DNA of 64,000 bases from Saprospirales bacterium (GCA_002698985.1 PAAY01000064.1:46064-110063); one strand, 5' to 3'; shown: positions 18,561 through 28,211, numbered from the stretch's first letter. Notes: generated from the letters alone by a model not told the origin. Translations and numbers: made by a program.

Positions 18561-19568
18561 ATGAGAATCATCATCCCCATGGCCGGACGCGGCACCCGCC
18601 TCCGCCCTCATACCCTGACGCTCCCGAAACCACTCATCCCCATCGCCGGAAAACCCATGGTTCAGCGCATCGTGGAAGACCTCACCTCAGGATACTCCGG
18701 AGAAGTGGAGGAGATTGCCTACATCATCGGTGACTTTGGCAAAGAAGTCGAGCAACAATTGACAGACATCGCCGCCAGCTTCGGCGCCAAAGCCAGCATT
18801 TATTACCAGGATAAACCCCTTGGCGTGGCCCACGCCATCGGCTGTGCAGCTCCCAGCCTCAAAGGCAATGTCTTTCTGGCTTTTTCCGACACCCTTTTCA
18901 AAGCTGATTTCCACTTCGACCTCAACGAAGACGGCGTCATCTGGGTGAAGAAAGTGGAAGATCCTTCCTCCTTCGGCATGGTAAAAACCGACGACCAGGG
19001 GTACATTACAGCGTTTGTGGAAAAATCGCCGGTATTTGTTTCAGACCAGGCCATCGTCGGCCTGTACTACGTCAGAGACGGGGAGTACCTCCGCTCAGAA
19101 ATCGAACGCCTCATCCGCGAAGACATCAAAGACAAGGGCGAATACCAGATCACTTCCGTTCTGGAAAACATGAAAGCACAAGGCACCCGCTTCAAAGCGG
19201 CCCCTATCGAAGAATGGCTGGACTGCGGCAACAAACAGAACATCATTGACACCAACAAGCGCATGCTCGAAATCAAAACCACAACCGAGCAACTGATCGC
19301 TCCGGATGCAGTCTTCGAGAATGCCACCATCATCGAACCTTGCTACATTGGTTCAGGAGCCCGGATCGTCAATTCGGTCGTAGGGCCACATGTTTCTGTG
19401 GGCGCCAACACCCGGATTGAAAACACAATCGTCCGCAACAGCGTTATTCAGGACGACGCCGTCGTGCAGAAGGCGATTTTATCAGATGCCATGATCGGAA
19501 ACCACGTGCGCTACACAGGCCGTTTTTCCGATGTCAGCATCGGCGATTATTCAAGTTTTTCAGAATGA
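18561..19568 (+). CDS. Sugar-1-phosphate nucleotidyltransferase with left-handed helix
   Basis: A 335-residue NDP-sugar synthase of the RmlA/glucose-1-phosphate thymidylyltransferase-like group. The N-terminal motif MAGRGTRLRPHTLTLPKPL (residues 7-25) binds the nucleotide, FSDTLFKAD near 112 supplies the metal site, and EWLDCGNKQN near 214 is the family sugar-binding region. From about 250 the hexapeptide pattern (IGSGARIVNSVVGPHVSVGA) indicates a left-handed beta-helix. The base and sugar used cannot be read from sequence. The stop overlaps the next gene's start (ATGA), so the TPR gene is translationally coupled. A close relative sits at 23540-24535. Confidence 0.85.
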   Translation: MRIIIPMAGRGTRLRPHTLTLPKPLIPIAGKPMVQRIVEDLTSGYSGEVEEIAYIIGDFGKEVEQQLTDIAASFGAKASIYYQDKPLGVAHAIGCAAPSLKGNVFLAFSDTLFKADFHFDLNEDGVIWVKKVEDPSSFGMVKTDDQGYITAFVEKSPVFVSDQAIVGLYYVRDGEYLRSEIERLIREDIKDKGEYQITSVLENMKAQGTRFKAAPIEEWLDCGNKQNIIDTNKRMLEIKTTTEQLIAPDAVFENATIIEPCYIGSGARIVNSVVGPHVSVGANTRIENTIVRNSVIQDDAVVQKAILSDAMIGNHVRYTGRFSDVSIGDYSSFSE

Positions 19569-21268
19569 AACACTACCTAATTTACCTCCCGCTTTTTCTC
19601 TTTTTTTCTTTTCCCCTCGCTGCGCAACACAGCACCACCTCCGAGGCCGCCGTCAACCTGGAGGCCATGTTCATAGATGGCCTTCGGGAAAAACAACTCG
19701 GCAACTACGACAAAGCCGCAGGCATTTTTGAAGACTTTCTGGAAAAAGACCCCAACAACGCCGCTGCCGCCTATGTCCTCTCACAGGTTTACGACACCCT
19801 CGGCAAGTCTGACAAAGCCATGGAACTGGGCGCCAAAGCCGTGGAACTGGACAAAAACAATAACTGGTACAAAATCTACCTAGCCAACCTCTACCAGAAA
19901 AATGACCGGGATATTGACGCCGCAGCGCTCTACGAAGAGCTGGTTAAACAGGAGCCTCACAACCTGGACTACTACCGCCAGTGGGCCTACCACCTGGTGA
20001 GGGCGGGCAAGCCGGCCGATGCCATCAAAGTCTATAACCAGCTGGAAAAAAAGATGGGCGTTAATGAGGAAACCACCCGCCATAAACACACCCTTTACAT
20101 GGGCATGGGGGACTACAAGAAAGCCGCCAAAGAAATTGAAAAACTGATCGAGCGCTTCCCGGACAAGACCCAATACCGGCACCTGCTGGCCACCTTTTAC
20201 GAACAGATCAACGACAAGGAAAAAGCCCGGGAAACCTACCGCCAGATACTGGAACTGGACCCCGAAGATGCACGGGCGAAAATCGCCCTTGCCGAAGAAG
20301 CCAAAGGCAACGACGACCTGCGCTTCCTGCAATCCCTCAAACCGGTATTCGAAAATCCATCCACCGACCTGGACACCAAGATCAAAGAACTCATTCCCTA
20401 CGTTCAGGAACTGTCAACCACCCAGGATCAGGACCTGGGCAATTCACTGCTGGCCCTGGCCGCCATCCTGGACGAAGTGCACCCGGGCTCTGCCAAGGTT
20501 CAAAGCCTCATGGGCGATGTATTGTACTATTCTGGACAAAAGGACAAAGCCCTTCAGCACTACCTGAAGTGCCTCGAGATCGACGATACGGTGTGGCAGG
20601 TTTGGGAACAAACGCTCTACCTGCTGCACGAAAAAGGAGCTTACGAGGAGTTGGCCCGGAGGGCCGAATATGCGCTGGATATTTTTCCAAACCAGGCCAC
20701 TGCCTACTACTACTATGGCGTAGCCAAGAATGAGCTTGGCGATGCAAAAGAAGCCCTCAATGCTTTCCAGCAGGCACTGATCATGGCTTCCCGGAATCAG
20801 TCTCTCCGCTTCAACATCCTGGTGCAAAGCGGCAAGGCCTATTGCTCCCTGAAGCAGTACTCCAAGGCGGACAACGCCTTCAACGAAGCGCTCGAAATGA
20901 GCAACCGCAATGCCGTTGCCTTGCTGCACTACTGCCGTTGCCTGAGTGAAAGGAAGGACCAACTGGACAAGGCAATGGAAATTGCCGAAGAACTCATCGG
21001 TGTGGTGCAGGGCGACCCGGATGCTGAGGCTGCCATGGCAGAGGTGCACTACCAGCAAGCACAATACGACAAGGCCGCCGAATGGCTTGAAATGGCCATG
21101 GAACACGGTGGCAGCAACGACCCCTTCATTCTGGAACGATTTGGCGACGTTCAGTTCAAACTGGGCCACCAGACCGAAGCCCTCGAATACTGGAAAAAAG
21201 CCCTGGAAAATGGCGGCCAATCGTCTTCGCTGGAACGTAAGATACAGGAAGGCAAATTACACGAATAA
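19565..21268 (+). CDS. Secreted or periplasmic TPR protein
   Basis: A 567-residue protein with a signal peptide (residues 1-20, ending FPLAAQ) followed by tetratricopeptide repeats from about residue 30 to the C-terminus. Typical repeat cores include EKQLGNYDKAAGIFEDFLEK near 41 and GQKDKALQHYLKCLEID near 320. The ATG at 19565 overlaps the stop of the nucleotidyltransferase by four bases, implying coupled expression and perhaps a joint role in envelope polysaccharide assembly. No catalytic domain is seen, so it is most likely a scaffold. Confidence 0.85.
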   Translation: MKHYLIYLPLFLFFSFPLAAQHSTTSEAAVNLEAMFIDGLREKQLGNYDKAAGIFEDFLEKDPNNAAAAYVLSQVYDTLGKSDKAMELGAKAVELDKNNNWYKIYLANLYQKNDRDIDAAALYEELVKQEPHNLDYYRQWAYHLVRAGKPADAIKVYNQLEKKMGVNEETTRHKHTLYMGMGDYKKAAKEIEKLIERFPDKTQYRHLLATFYEQINDKEKARETYRQILELDPEDARAKIALAEEAKGNDDLRFLQSLKPVFENPSTDLDTKIKELIPYVQELSTTQDQDLGNSLLALAAILDEVHPGSAKVQSLMGDVLYYSGQKDKALQHYLKCLEIDDTVWQVWEQTLYLLHEKGAYEELARRAEYALDIFPNQATAYYYYGVAKNELGDAKEALNAFQQALIMASRNQSLRFNILVQSGKAYCSLKQYSKADNAFNEALEMSNRNAVALLHYCRCLSERKDQLDKAMEIAEELIGVVQGDPDAEAAMAEVHYQQAQYDKAAEWLEMAMEHGGSNDPFILERFGDVQFKLGHQTEALEYWKKALENGGQSSSLERKIQEGKLHE

Positions 21269-21297
21269 ACCGCCGACCGCCTTTCGTCAAATAACCC

Positions 21298-21305
21298 TAC
21301 TTTTG
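21298..21305 (+). promoter_or_regulatory. -7 box upstream of the MlaE gene
   Basis: TACTTTTG matches TAnnTTTG, with TTTC at 21282-21285 as a weak -33. Predicted start near 21312 gives a leader of about 105 bases. Confidence 0.4.
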
Positions 21306-21417
21306 CACGTCTTTTTCAGCGCATGGCGCTCAGTGCTTAATTCCACCGCCTTGCAATGCTGATATAGGCAAGCGTTCATACTATGCAAAAACCTCTTTTC
21401 CAGCCGGTCTTTTCCAA

Positions 21418-22164
21418 ATGAACTTCAACCTCTTATACCATTTTGGCCGTTACATCATGCTGCTCAGGCAGGCTTTTTCGAGGCCTGAAAACTGGAGCAT
21501 GTACTGGAAGGAGACCCTCCGGCAGATGAATGACATCGGCATCGGGTCCATCGTTATCGTTGCCCTGATATCGGTGTTTATGGGAGCGGTGGCTGCGGTG
21601 CAGTTTGCCTACCAGTTGGATGGCACCTTGGTGCCCCGCTGGTACATCGGCTACATCGTCAGGGACCTTGCCATCATAGAATCGGCACCCACAATTACCT
21701 GCCTGGTTCTGGCCGGCAAGGTGGGCTCCAACATGGCCGCAGAGCTGGGAGGCATGCGGCAAAAAGAACACATCGACGCCATGGAGATCATGGGTGTCAA
21801 TACCGCCAATTACCTCATCACACCGAAGGTGGTGGCAGCCCTGGTGGTCATCCCATTGCTGGTAACGCTGTCGGCTTACATCGCCATCGGCGGTGGCTAC
21901 CTGGCCACCGTACCAACGGGCCAGATCACTGCCGAAGAGTACGCCCGGGGATTGCGGGCATTCTTTATTGAGTTCAACGTGACCATGATGTATGTAAAGG
22001 CCTTTGTCTTTGCCTTCATCCTCACCACGGTTTCCTGCTTCCAGGGGTATTACGTCCAGGGAGGCAGCATCGAACTGGGCAAGGCCAGCACCAACGCCGT
22101 GGTGTTCAGCAACATCCTCATACTGCTGGCTGATTACCTGCTGGCCGTTTTGTTGACAAGTTAA
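21418..22164 (+). CDS. mlaE: MlaE-family ABC transporter permease
   Basis: A 248-residue inner-membrane permease of the Mla-type phospholipid transporter that helps keep outer-membrane lipid asymmetry. Start ATG at 21418. Hydrophobic helices lie near residues 42-62, 80-100, 135-165, 190-210 and 222-245. The conserved cytoplasmic stretch GKVGSNMAAELGGMRQKEHIDAMEIMG (about 100-126, quoted in parts: GSNMAAELG, EQIDAMEVMG-like) is the family signature and coupling region. The matching ATPase gene follows after 27 bases. No MCE-domain (MlaD) gene is next to them in this window, so it must be encoded elsewhere. Confidence 0.9.
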   Translation: MNFNLLYHFGRYIMLLRQAFSRPENWSMYWKETLRQMNDIGIGSIVIVALISVFMGAVAAVQFAYQLDGTLVPRWYIGYIVRDLAIIESAPTITCLVLAGKVGSNMAAELGGMRQKEHIDAMEIMGVNTANYLITPKVVAALVVIPLLVTLSAYIAIGGGYLATVPTGQITAEEYARGLRAFFIEFNVTMMYVKAFVFAFILTTVSCFQGYYVQGGSIELGKASTNAVVFSNILILLADYLLAVLLTS

Positions 22165-22191
22165 TTTTAGCCTTCAGAAATACTGCTGACA

Positions 22192-22965
22192 TTGATCAGA
22201 GCTGAAAACATATTCAAATCTTTTGACGACAACGAAGTGCTGAAAGGCATCAGCATGGAGTTCTTGCCCGGCAAGACCAACCTCATCATTGGACGGAGCG
22301 GCGCCGGAAAAACCGTCTTTTTGAAGATTCTGGTTGGGCTCATTATTCCCACCTCAGGGAAGGTCTATTACGACGACATCGACTTCTTCTCGCTCAATAA
22401 AAAGCAAATCCGGGAGATCCGCATGCAGGTAGGAATGCTCTTCCAGGGTTCTGCTCTTTTTGACTCTATGACCGTGGAAGAGAACATCCGTTTCCCGTTG
22501 GATATGTTTTCAAACATGAGCCTGGCCGAAAAAAGGGACCGTGTCAACTGGTGCCTCGAGCGCGTAAACCTGCCGGGTGTCAACGACAAATACCCCTCGG
22601 AAATCAGCGGAGGCATGCAGAAGCGGGTCGGCATTGCCCGGGCCATCGTGCTCAGCCCGAAATACCTCTTTTGCGACGAACCCAACTCCGGCCTCGACCC
22701 CCGCACCGCCCTGCTCATCGATGAACTCATCCAGGACATCACCTACGAGCACAACATCACCACTATTATCAATACCCACGACATGAACTCGGTCATGGAG
22801 ATCGGCGATAATATCGCCTTCCTGCACCAGGGCCGCCTGGCCTGGAGAGGCAACAAAGACCAGGTTCTGGAAACCGAAAATGAAGAACTCAAAAGCTTCA
22901 TCTTTGCCTCGCCCTTCCTGCAACGGCTGCGCACCCAGGCACTGGCTGCCAAAAGCCGCTCCTGA
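22192..22965 (+). CDS. mlaF: MlaF-type ABC transporter ATPase (TTG start)
   Basis: A 257-residue ATPase energising the MlaE permease. Walker A GRSGAGKT is at residues 34-41, the Q-loop FQGSALFDSM near 84, the signature SEISGGMQKRVGIARA near 138, Walker B YLFCDEPNSGLD near 160 and the H-loop NTHD near 195. The signature GGMQKR and the SALFDSM Q-loop are typical of MlaF. The start must be the TTG at 22192 (TTG ATC AGA): a stop at 22168-22170 closes the frame upstream and the first ATG lies inside the ABC fold. This unusual start sits 27 bases after mlaE and may lower translation relative to it. Confidence 0.9.
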   Translation: MIRAENIFKSFDDNEVLKGISMEFLPGKTNLIIGRSGAGKTVFLKILVGLIIPTSGKVYYDDIDFFSLNKKQIREIRMQVGMLFQGSALFDSMTVEENIRFPLDMFSNMSLAEKRDRVNWCLERVNLPGVNDKYPSEISGGMQKRVGIARAIVLSPKYLFCDEPNSGLDPRTALLIDELIQDITYEHNITTIINTHDMNSVMEIGDNIAFLHQGRLAWRGNKDQVLETENEELKSFIFASPFLQRLRTQALAAKSRS

Positions 22966-23159
22966 CCTGCCACTTATATCACTGAGCCAAGGTGTTTCCC
23001 AATCCCAAACGCTACCTGGCATTTGAGTTCAGGCTACACAGCTTTCCAATCCACTCGTTTTGAGTATGTACATACCTTCCTGAACCCTCCATCTTTCAGC
23101 ACCGTACAACTATTTCTTTTCTAACTGGTCATTCTTCAAATTCACAAATTCCACTTTTC

Positions 23160-23531
23160 ATGAAAAACAATCGAGTAGTACACTTTGAGATTCCTTCAGA
23201 AGATCCGGAAAAGAGCATGTCATTTTTTGAAGAGGTATTCGGCTGGCAGTTCCGCCAGTTTGGTGAGCAGCCCTATTGGTTTGTCATAACCGGTGAAGAG
23301 GGCGCGCCGGGCATCAACGGAGGACTGATGAAGCGCAAAGACCCCCGACAACCTGTCGTCAACAGTGTCATGGTTGAAAACATCGATCAGACATTGGCCG
23401 ATATTGAAAAAGCAGGTGGGACGGTTGTGGTACAGAAAATGGCCATTCCCGGTATGGGCTGGTCGGCTTATTTCATGGATCCCGATAAAAACATCCACGG
23501 GGTTTGGCAGGTAGATGAAAATGCGGGATAA
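23160..23531 (+). CDS. VOC (glyoxalase/bleomycin-resistance fold) protein
   Basis: A 123-residue single VOC domain. It opens NRVVHFEIPSEDPEKSMSFFEEVFGW, has a central PGINGGLMKR strand and closes GWSAYFMDPDKNIHGVWQ. His8 and the later glutamate-equivalent positions are candidate metal ligands, but the substrate of such stand-alone VOC proteins cannot be predicted. ATG at 23160. It converges on the nucleotidyltransferase gene with an eight-base gap. The 194 bases upstream hold no recognised promoter box. Confidence 0.85.
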   Translation: MKNNRVVHFEIPSEDPEKSMSFFEEVFGWQFRQFGEQPYWFVITGEEGAPGINGGLMKRKDPRQPVVNSVMVENIDQTLADIEKAGGTVVVQKMAIPGMGWSAYFMDPDKNIHGVWQVDENAG

Positions 23532-23539
23532 GAACGGTT

Positions 23540-24535
23540 TCAGGAAAAATCTATCTCCGTATTGTCACCAATGTTGAGGCTTTGCTGAAGCCCGGTTACG
23601 CTGCTGTCGTTGCCGATGACAGAGTGTTTTAAAACGACGTGGTTCAGCATGGTGTAATGGCCAATGATGGAATCCTGAACGATGGAGTTGTTCACCTTCA
23701 CATTGCTGCCGATGGTGACGTGAGGCCCAATGATAGAGTTGATGATCTCGCAACCCGGACCGATACTCACCGGATGAATGACGATGGAGTTGTCGTATTC
23801 CGGCAAGTCCAGCGAGGCATAGCCCTCCTGATCCAGCAAGGTCGCGTTGGTTTCCAGGAGGGATTCTTTCTTTCCGCAATCAAACCAGTTTTTCACGCCT
23901 ATCGTCGCAAAGGGTATCCCCTTTTGCAGCATGCGCTGAAAAGCATCCGTCAGCGGAAATTCACCTTCACTGCTCAGGTTGTTTTTGATGTTGTAATCCA
24001 GTGCCTCGAGCAACTCATCCACCTCCCTGATTTTGTACAAGCCAACCATGGCGAGGTTGGAATGTGGGATCCGGGGCTTTTCCACCAGCCTTTTGATGCG
24101 CTTTTCTTCGTCAAACTCCACGATGCCGAACTCACGGGGTTCTGCCACTTTTGAAACCGCCAGGCAGGAAACGGGGGTTTTTACCAATTTGCTGAAATCC
24201 ATCTCCACGATGGTATCACCCAAAAAGATGATCAGGTTTTCGGCATCTTTTATCAGCTCCCGGGCAGTCCACACGGCATGTCCGGTGCCCAGGCGTACAT
24301 CCTGCTGCACATAGGCCTTTTTCAGATCCGGATAGTGTTCATCGATGTAATCCCTGATCTTTTCACCCAGGTAACCGATCACGAACACGAAATCATCCAC
24401 ACCGATCTGCTGCAATTTTTCGATGATAAACGAAATGATGGGCTTACCTGCCACCGGAATCAGCGGTTTTGGCTGGGTGTAAGTGAGCGGTCTTAGTTGG
24501 GTGCCGGCACCGGCAACAGGGATGATGGCTTTCAT
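23540..24535 (-). CDS. Sugar-1-phosphate nucleotidyltransferase with left-handed helix
   Basis: A 331-residue relative of the enzyme at 18561-19568. The nucleotide-binding N-terminus is VAGAGTQLRPLTYTQPKPLI; note GTQLRP where the family usually has GTRLRP, so the first arginine is replaced by glutamine. FLGDTIVEMD near 105 is the metal site, NWFDCGKKESL near 217 the sugar site, and hexapeptide repeats (IGPGCEIINSIIGPHVTIGS) fill the C-terminal quarter. It likely makes a nucleotide sugar for envelope glycans. ATG at 24535; 217 bases separate it from the divergent TMTC-like gene. Confidence 0.85.
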   Translation of the reverse strand: MKAIIPVAGAGTQLRPLTYTQPKPLIPVAGKPIISFIIEKLQQIGVDDFVFVIGYLGEKIRDYIDEHYPDLKKAYVQQDVRLGTGHAVWTARELIKDAENLIIFLGDTIVEMDFSKLVKTPVSCLAVSKVAEPREFGIVEFDEEKRIKRLVEKPRIPHSNLAMVGLYKIREVDELLEALDYNIKNNLSSEGEFPLTDAFQRMLQKGIPFATIGVKNWFDCGKKESLLETNATLLDQEGYASLDLPEYDNSIVIHPVSIGPGCEIINSIIGPHVTIGSNVKVNNSIVQDSIIGHYTMLNHVVLKHSVIGNDSSVTGLQQSLNIGDNTEIDFS

Positions 24536-24752
24536 TGTCAGGCGTTAATCGAAAATCGGCAAAATGAAGGAGGACCCTGTAAGGACGCTTCCCGGAAATT
24601 TGCCCAAAACAGTTTTGGCAGGTTTGCCAAAGGCGAAGTTATTACAATCCTCAAGGCTCTGAAAGCTGATGTTTCAAAGAGCTGTCAGAATTTGGCAACT
24701 TTGGGCAGCAAAGAACGTGATAATCATTGCGAAGAAAGAAACACAAAGACCT

Positions 24753-26819
24753 ATGGCGAAATCGAAACGGACGAAAACAAAGGCAGCCCCTTCTGAAGTC
24801 AAAACGCCCACCTCTCCATTCACGGTCGGGAAGTTGGCCTGGCTGGCTTTCGTCATTGGCTTTGCCGTGTACGCCAATACCTTTTTCCACGATTACACCC
24901 TCGATGATGCCATCGTCATTTACGACAACGAATTCACCACCAAAGGCCTGGCCGGCATTCCCGGGCTGCTCAAATACGACACCTTCCGGGGTTTCTTCAA
25001 AGAAGCCGGTAAAGAAAAGCTGGTGAGTGGTGGCCGCTACCGCCCTCTCACCCCAGTCATGTTCGCACTGGAAGTGCAGCTTTTTGCTCCCGAAAAGAAA
25101 GACGCTTCCGGCAAAACAGTCAGGGACAAGGCCGGCAATACCATCTTCGATCCCTACCAGGACGGAAGGCCGGCAACCGTGAAAGTCGTTGGCCACCTGG
25201 TCAATGTCCTGTTGTTTGGCCTTACCGGATGGCTGCTCGTACATCTGATTTATTTGCTTTTCCGGGAAGCGGGCAGCGCCGAACGAACTGCCCTGTGGAT
25301 AGCCGCTGCAACAGGCCTGTTGTACATGGTGCACCCGGTACACACCGAGGTGGTGGCCAACATCAAAGGCCGGGATGAAATTGTGACAATGCTTGGCAGC
25401 ATAGCTGCACTTTATTTTTCTCTGCGGGCTTACCGTGAGCAAAAACCGCTTTTATCCGCGCTCGCAGGCCTGATTTTCTTTCTCGGTCTGATGGCCAAGG
25501 AGAACGCCATCACCTTTCTGGCGGTGGTGCCGCTGGCTTATTATTTCTTCACAAAAGCTAAAACTTCTTCCATCGTCATCCAGACTTTGCCTTTTATCAT
25601 CGCTGCCGCAATTTTTCTGGCCATCAGAACCAGCATCCTGGGATGGGATTTTGGAGGCGACCCGCCCAGGGAATTGATGAACAACCCCTTCCTGAAATTT
25701 GTAGATGGCCAATGGGTGGATTTCAGCGCCGGCGAAAGATTTGCGACGATTTTCTATACCCTCGGCAAATACCTGCAACTGATGGTCTTCCCGCACCCGC
25801 TCTGCCACGATTACTATCCGCGGGCCGTAGATATCATGAGTTTCGGGGACTGGCAGGTCATCCTCAGTCTTTTTATCTACGTTGGAATGGGCGTTTATGC
25901 CCTGCTGGGCATGAAGAAAAAAGACCCGGTCAGTTTTGGCATCCTGTACTACCTGGCCACGCTGAGCATCGTCTCAAACATCTTTTTCCCCATCGGCACC
26001 AACATGGGTGAGCGTTTCATATACATGCCTTCACTGGGCTTTGCCCTGGTGGTGGCCGTGCTGCTGTGGCGATGGGGCAAAGACCGCTGGTACAGCAGGG
26101 GCTTTGTCCTGGCTGGGGCGCTGGTATTATTGCTGCTGGCCGGTAAATCAGTGGTGAGAAACACCGTCTGGAAAGACAACTTCACGCTTTTCACCCACGA
26201 TGTAAAAATTCAACCCCGCAGTGCCAAACTGCAAACCGCTGCCGGTGGAGACCTGGTCACCCATGCCATCAAACCGGAAAACACTGCCCGCAAACAACAA
26301 ATGCTGGAAGAGGGAGTGGCTCACCTGCTGGAAGCAGTTAAGATCCACCCCACCTATAAAAATGCCTATTTGCTCCTCGGCAATGCGTTCAACTATTTGC
26401 AGCGCTATGAGGAGTCCATCCAGTATTATCAGCAGGCACTGGCCATCGACCCGAATTACGCCGAAGCCAGGAACAACCTCGCCATCACCTACGCCAATGC
26501 AGGCAGGTACTACGGTGAGCAGAAAGGCGACCTGAACAAGGCCATCGAGTACCTGCTCAAGGCCAACGAAATGAAACCCAACACCTACGAAACCCTGCGC
26601 CTGCTCGGAGTGGCCTATGGCATTGGAGGCCGGGTAAATGAGGCGCTGGAGTATTTCAAACAGGCAGCGGCCCTGCAGCCCAATGACCCCGATGCCCTGT
26701 ACAACCTGGGCACCGCCTACTTCAATGCCGGCCAGCCCGAGGAGGCCGAAAAGTACTTCCAACAGGCCAGGGCCATCAAACCGGATATTGATCAGGAGCG
26801 GAAGCAACAGAGGAACTGA
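24753..26819 (+). CDS. TMTC-like membrane glycosyltransferase with C-terminal TPRs
   Basis: A 688-residue polytopic protein. Start is the ATG at 24753 (MAKSKRTKTKAAPS). A basic cytoplasmic N-terminus precedes a first helix near 28-46, then the loop HDYTLDDAIVIYDNEFTT, whose acidic pair is the expected catalytic motif of GT-C mannosyltransferases. About nine more hydrophobic helices follow up to residue 475, with AKENAITFLAVVPL typical of the DUF1736/TMTC group. From about 520 to the end are TPRs (LLLGNAFNYLQRYEESIQYY, YNLGTAYFNAGQPEEAEKYF). The architecture matches TMTC O-mannosyltransferases and suggests protein O-glycosylation outside the cytoplasm. The neighbouring nucleotidyltransferase could supply a donor, which is inference only. 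Confidence 0.8.
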   Translation: MAKSKRTKTKAAPSEVKTPTSPFTVGKLAWLAFVIGFAVYANTFFHDYTLDDAIVIYDNEFTTKGLAGIPGLLKYDTFRGFFKEAGKEKLVSGGRYRPLTPVMFALEVQLFAPEKKDASGKTVRDKAGNTIFDPYQDGRPATVKVVGHLVNVLLFGLTGWLLVHLIYLLFREAGSAERTALWIAAATGLLYMVHPVHTEVVANIKGRDEIVTMLGSIAALYFSLRAYREQKPLLSALAGLIFFLGLMAKENAITFLAVVPLAYYFFTKAKTSSIVIQTLPFIIAAAIFLAIRTSILGWDFGGDPPRELMNNPFLKFVDGQWVDFSAGERFATIFYTLGKYLQLMVFPHPLCHDYYPRAVDIMSFGDWQVILSLFIYVGMGVYALLGMKKKDPVSFGILYYLATLSIVSNIFFPIGTNMGERFIYMPSLGFALVVAVLLWRWGKDRWYSRGFVLAGALVLLLLAGKSVVRNTVWKDNFTLFTHDVKIQPRSAKLQTAAGGDLVTHAIKPENTARKQQMLEEGVAHLLEAVKIHPTYKNAYLLLGNAFNYLQRYEESIQYYQQALAIDPNYAEARNNLAITYANAGRYYGEQKGDLNKAIEYLLKANEMKPNTYETLRLLGVAYGIGGRVNEALEYFKQAAALQPNDPDALYNLGTAYFNAGQPEEAEKYFQQARAIKPDIDQERKQQRN

Positions 26820-26826
26820 GCCCCGA

Positions 26827-26858
26827 ATCCCGATCCCGAAAGTTTTCGGGATCGGGAT
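26827..26858. terminator. Hairpin after the glycosyltransferase gene
   Basis: Arms ATCCCGATCCCGAAA (26827-26841) and TTTCGGGATCGGGAT (26844-26858) pair perfectly around two bases. There is no T tract, so it may act as an mRNA-protecting or REP-like hairpin rather than a classical terminator. Confidence 0.6.
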
Positions 26859-26920
26859 CGGGGGAGGAACTGAAGAATTGAAGATTCCTGGTCAGATTTA
26901 ACTTTTGAAAGCCGTTGGTC

Positions 26921-26955
26921 AAACCTTATGGGGTTTCGAAAACCTCATAAGGTTT
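26921..26955. terminator. Second hairpin before the aminotransferase gene
   Basis: Arms AAACCTTATGGGGTTT (26921-26936) and AAACCTCATAAGGTTT (26940-26955) pair with a single G-T wobble around CGA, followed by TTTAAAACCCC. It ends 35 bases before the aminotransferase ATG, so it could be a terminator or a leader structure. Confidence 0.5.
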
Positions 26956-26990
26956 TAAAACCCCAAAAACAGCCCAAACCTTCCATCATC

Positions 26991-28211
26991 ATGCACCTAC
27001 GAGAACTCTTTTTACGCCATGTAGCCCAGACCAGCGACATTCCGTTGGGACTTGAAATCGAGCATGCCGAAGGCAGCTGGCTGTATGACACCAACGGGAA
27101 GAAATACCTCGATTTCATCGGGGGCATCAGCGTGAGTTCCATTGGCCACAGGCATCCGGCAGTTGTCGAAGCCATCAAAGCACAGACAGACAAATACCTG
27201 CACACGCTGGTTTACGGAGAGTATGCAATGAGTCCGCAAGTTGAGCTGGCAACCGAGCTGGCAAAAAGCCTCGATCCACAAGCCCTGTTTACCGAAGGTG
27301 AGCTTGCTTCCCGCCCTGCGCTCGACAGCATTTTTTTCACCAACAGCGGCAGTGAGGCCACCGAAGGGGCCATGAAGCTGGCCAAACGCTTCACCGGCCG
27401 TTACGAGATCATCGCCTGCCGCCGTGCTTACCACGGCAGCACCCAGGGTGCTGCCAGCCTCATGTGGCCAAAAGATTTCACCCAGGCCTATCACCCGCTG
27501 CTGCCAGGCATTCGCCACATTGACTTCAACGACGTAGAAAGCCTGGAACTAATCTCAGAGAAAACGGCCTGTGTGATTGTGGAACCGGTACAAGCCGAGG
27601 CCGGTGTACTGCCACCCAACCTGCAATTCCTTTCTTCGCTTCGCGAACGCTGTGACGAAACGGGTACCCTGCTCGTTTTCGACGAAATTCAAACAGGCTT
27701 TGGGCGAACCGGCAGCTTCTGGGCTTTTGAGCAATTGGACGTGGTACCGGATATCATTCTGATGGCCAAGGCCATGGGTGGTGGCATGCCCATCGGTGCT
27801 TTTGCCGCACCCCGGGAAATCATGAAAGTGCTGGGTTATGATCCACCCCTCGGACACATCACCACTTTTGGAGGACATCCGGTGAGCTGTGTTGCCTCAT
27901 TGGCCACCCTGCGCTTCCTCAAAGGCAGCGACACCATTGCCAATGTGAAAGCAAAAGAAGATTTGCTCCGGAGTAAGCTGATCCATCCCAAAATCAAAGA
28001 AGTGCGAAGTGCAGGTCTGCTCATGGCCATCGAGGTTGGGGGTTTTGAGCAGCTGCGAAAAGTGCAAATGGCAGCACTTGGCAAAGGCGTAATTACCGAC
28101 TGGTTTCTTTTCAACGACCAGAGCCTGCGCATTGCACCGCCACTTACCATTGCGGATGAGGAAATTGAATTTGCCTGCAATGTGCTGTTGGAATGTTTGG
28201 ATGAAAGCTGA
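26991..28211 (+). CDS. Class III PLP-dependent aminotransferase
   Basis: A 406-residue aminotransferase of the acetylornithine/GABA family. The ATG at 26991 ([13 protein letters not shown]) is chosen over an earlier in-frame codon whose extension is encoded by the hairpin region. Motifs: [15 protein letters not shown] near 44, [18 protein letters not shown] near 112, [11 protein letters not shown] near 143, [14 protein letters not shown] near 226, and the PLP lysine in [16 protein letters not shown] near 258. The family transfers the distal amino group of ornithine, lysine or GABA-like substrates; the substrate cannot be fixed from sequence and no biosynthetic neighbours give it away. Confidence 0.88.
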   Translation: MHLRELFLRHVAQTSDIPLGLEIEHAEGSWLYDTNGKKYLDFIGGISVSSIGHRHPAVVEAIKAQTDKYLHTLVYGEYAMSPQVELATELAKSLDPQALFTEGELASRPALDSIFFTNSGSEATEGAMKLAKRFTGRYEIIACRRAYHGSTQGAASLMWPKDFTQAYHPLLPGIRHIDFNDVESLELISEKTACVIVEPVQAEAGVLPPNLQFLSSLRERCDETGTLLVFDEIQTGFGRTGSFWAFEQLDVVPDIILMAKAMGGGMPIGAFAAPREIMKVLGYDPPLGHITTFGGHPVSCVASLATLRFLKGSDTIANVKAKEDLLRSKLIHPKIKEVRSAGLLMAIEVGGFEQLRKVQMAALGKGVITDWFLFNDQSLRIAPPLTIADEEIEFACNVLLECLDES

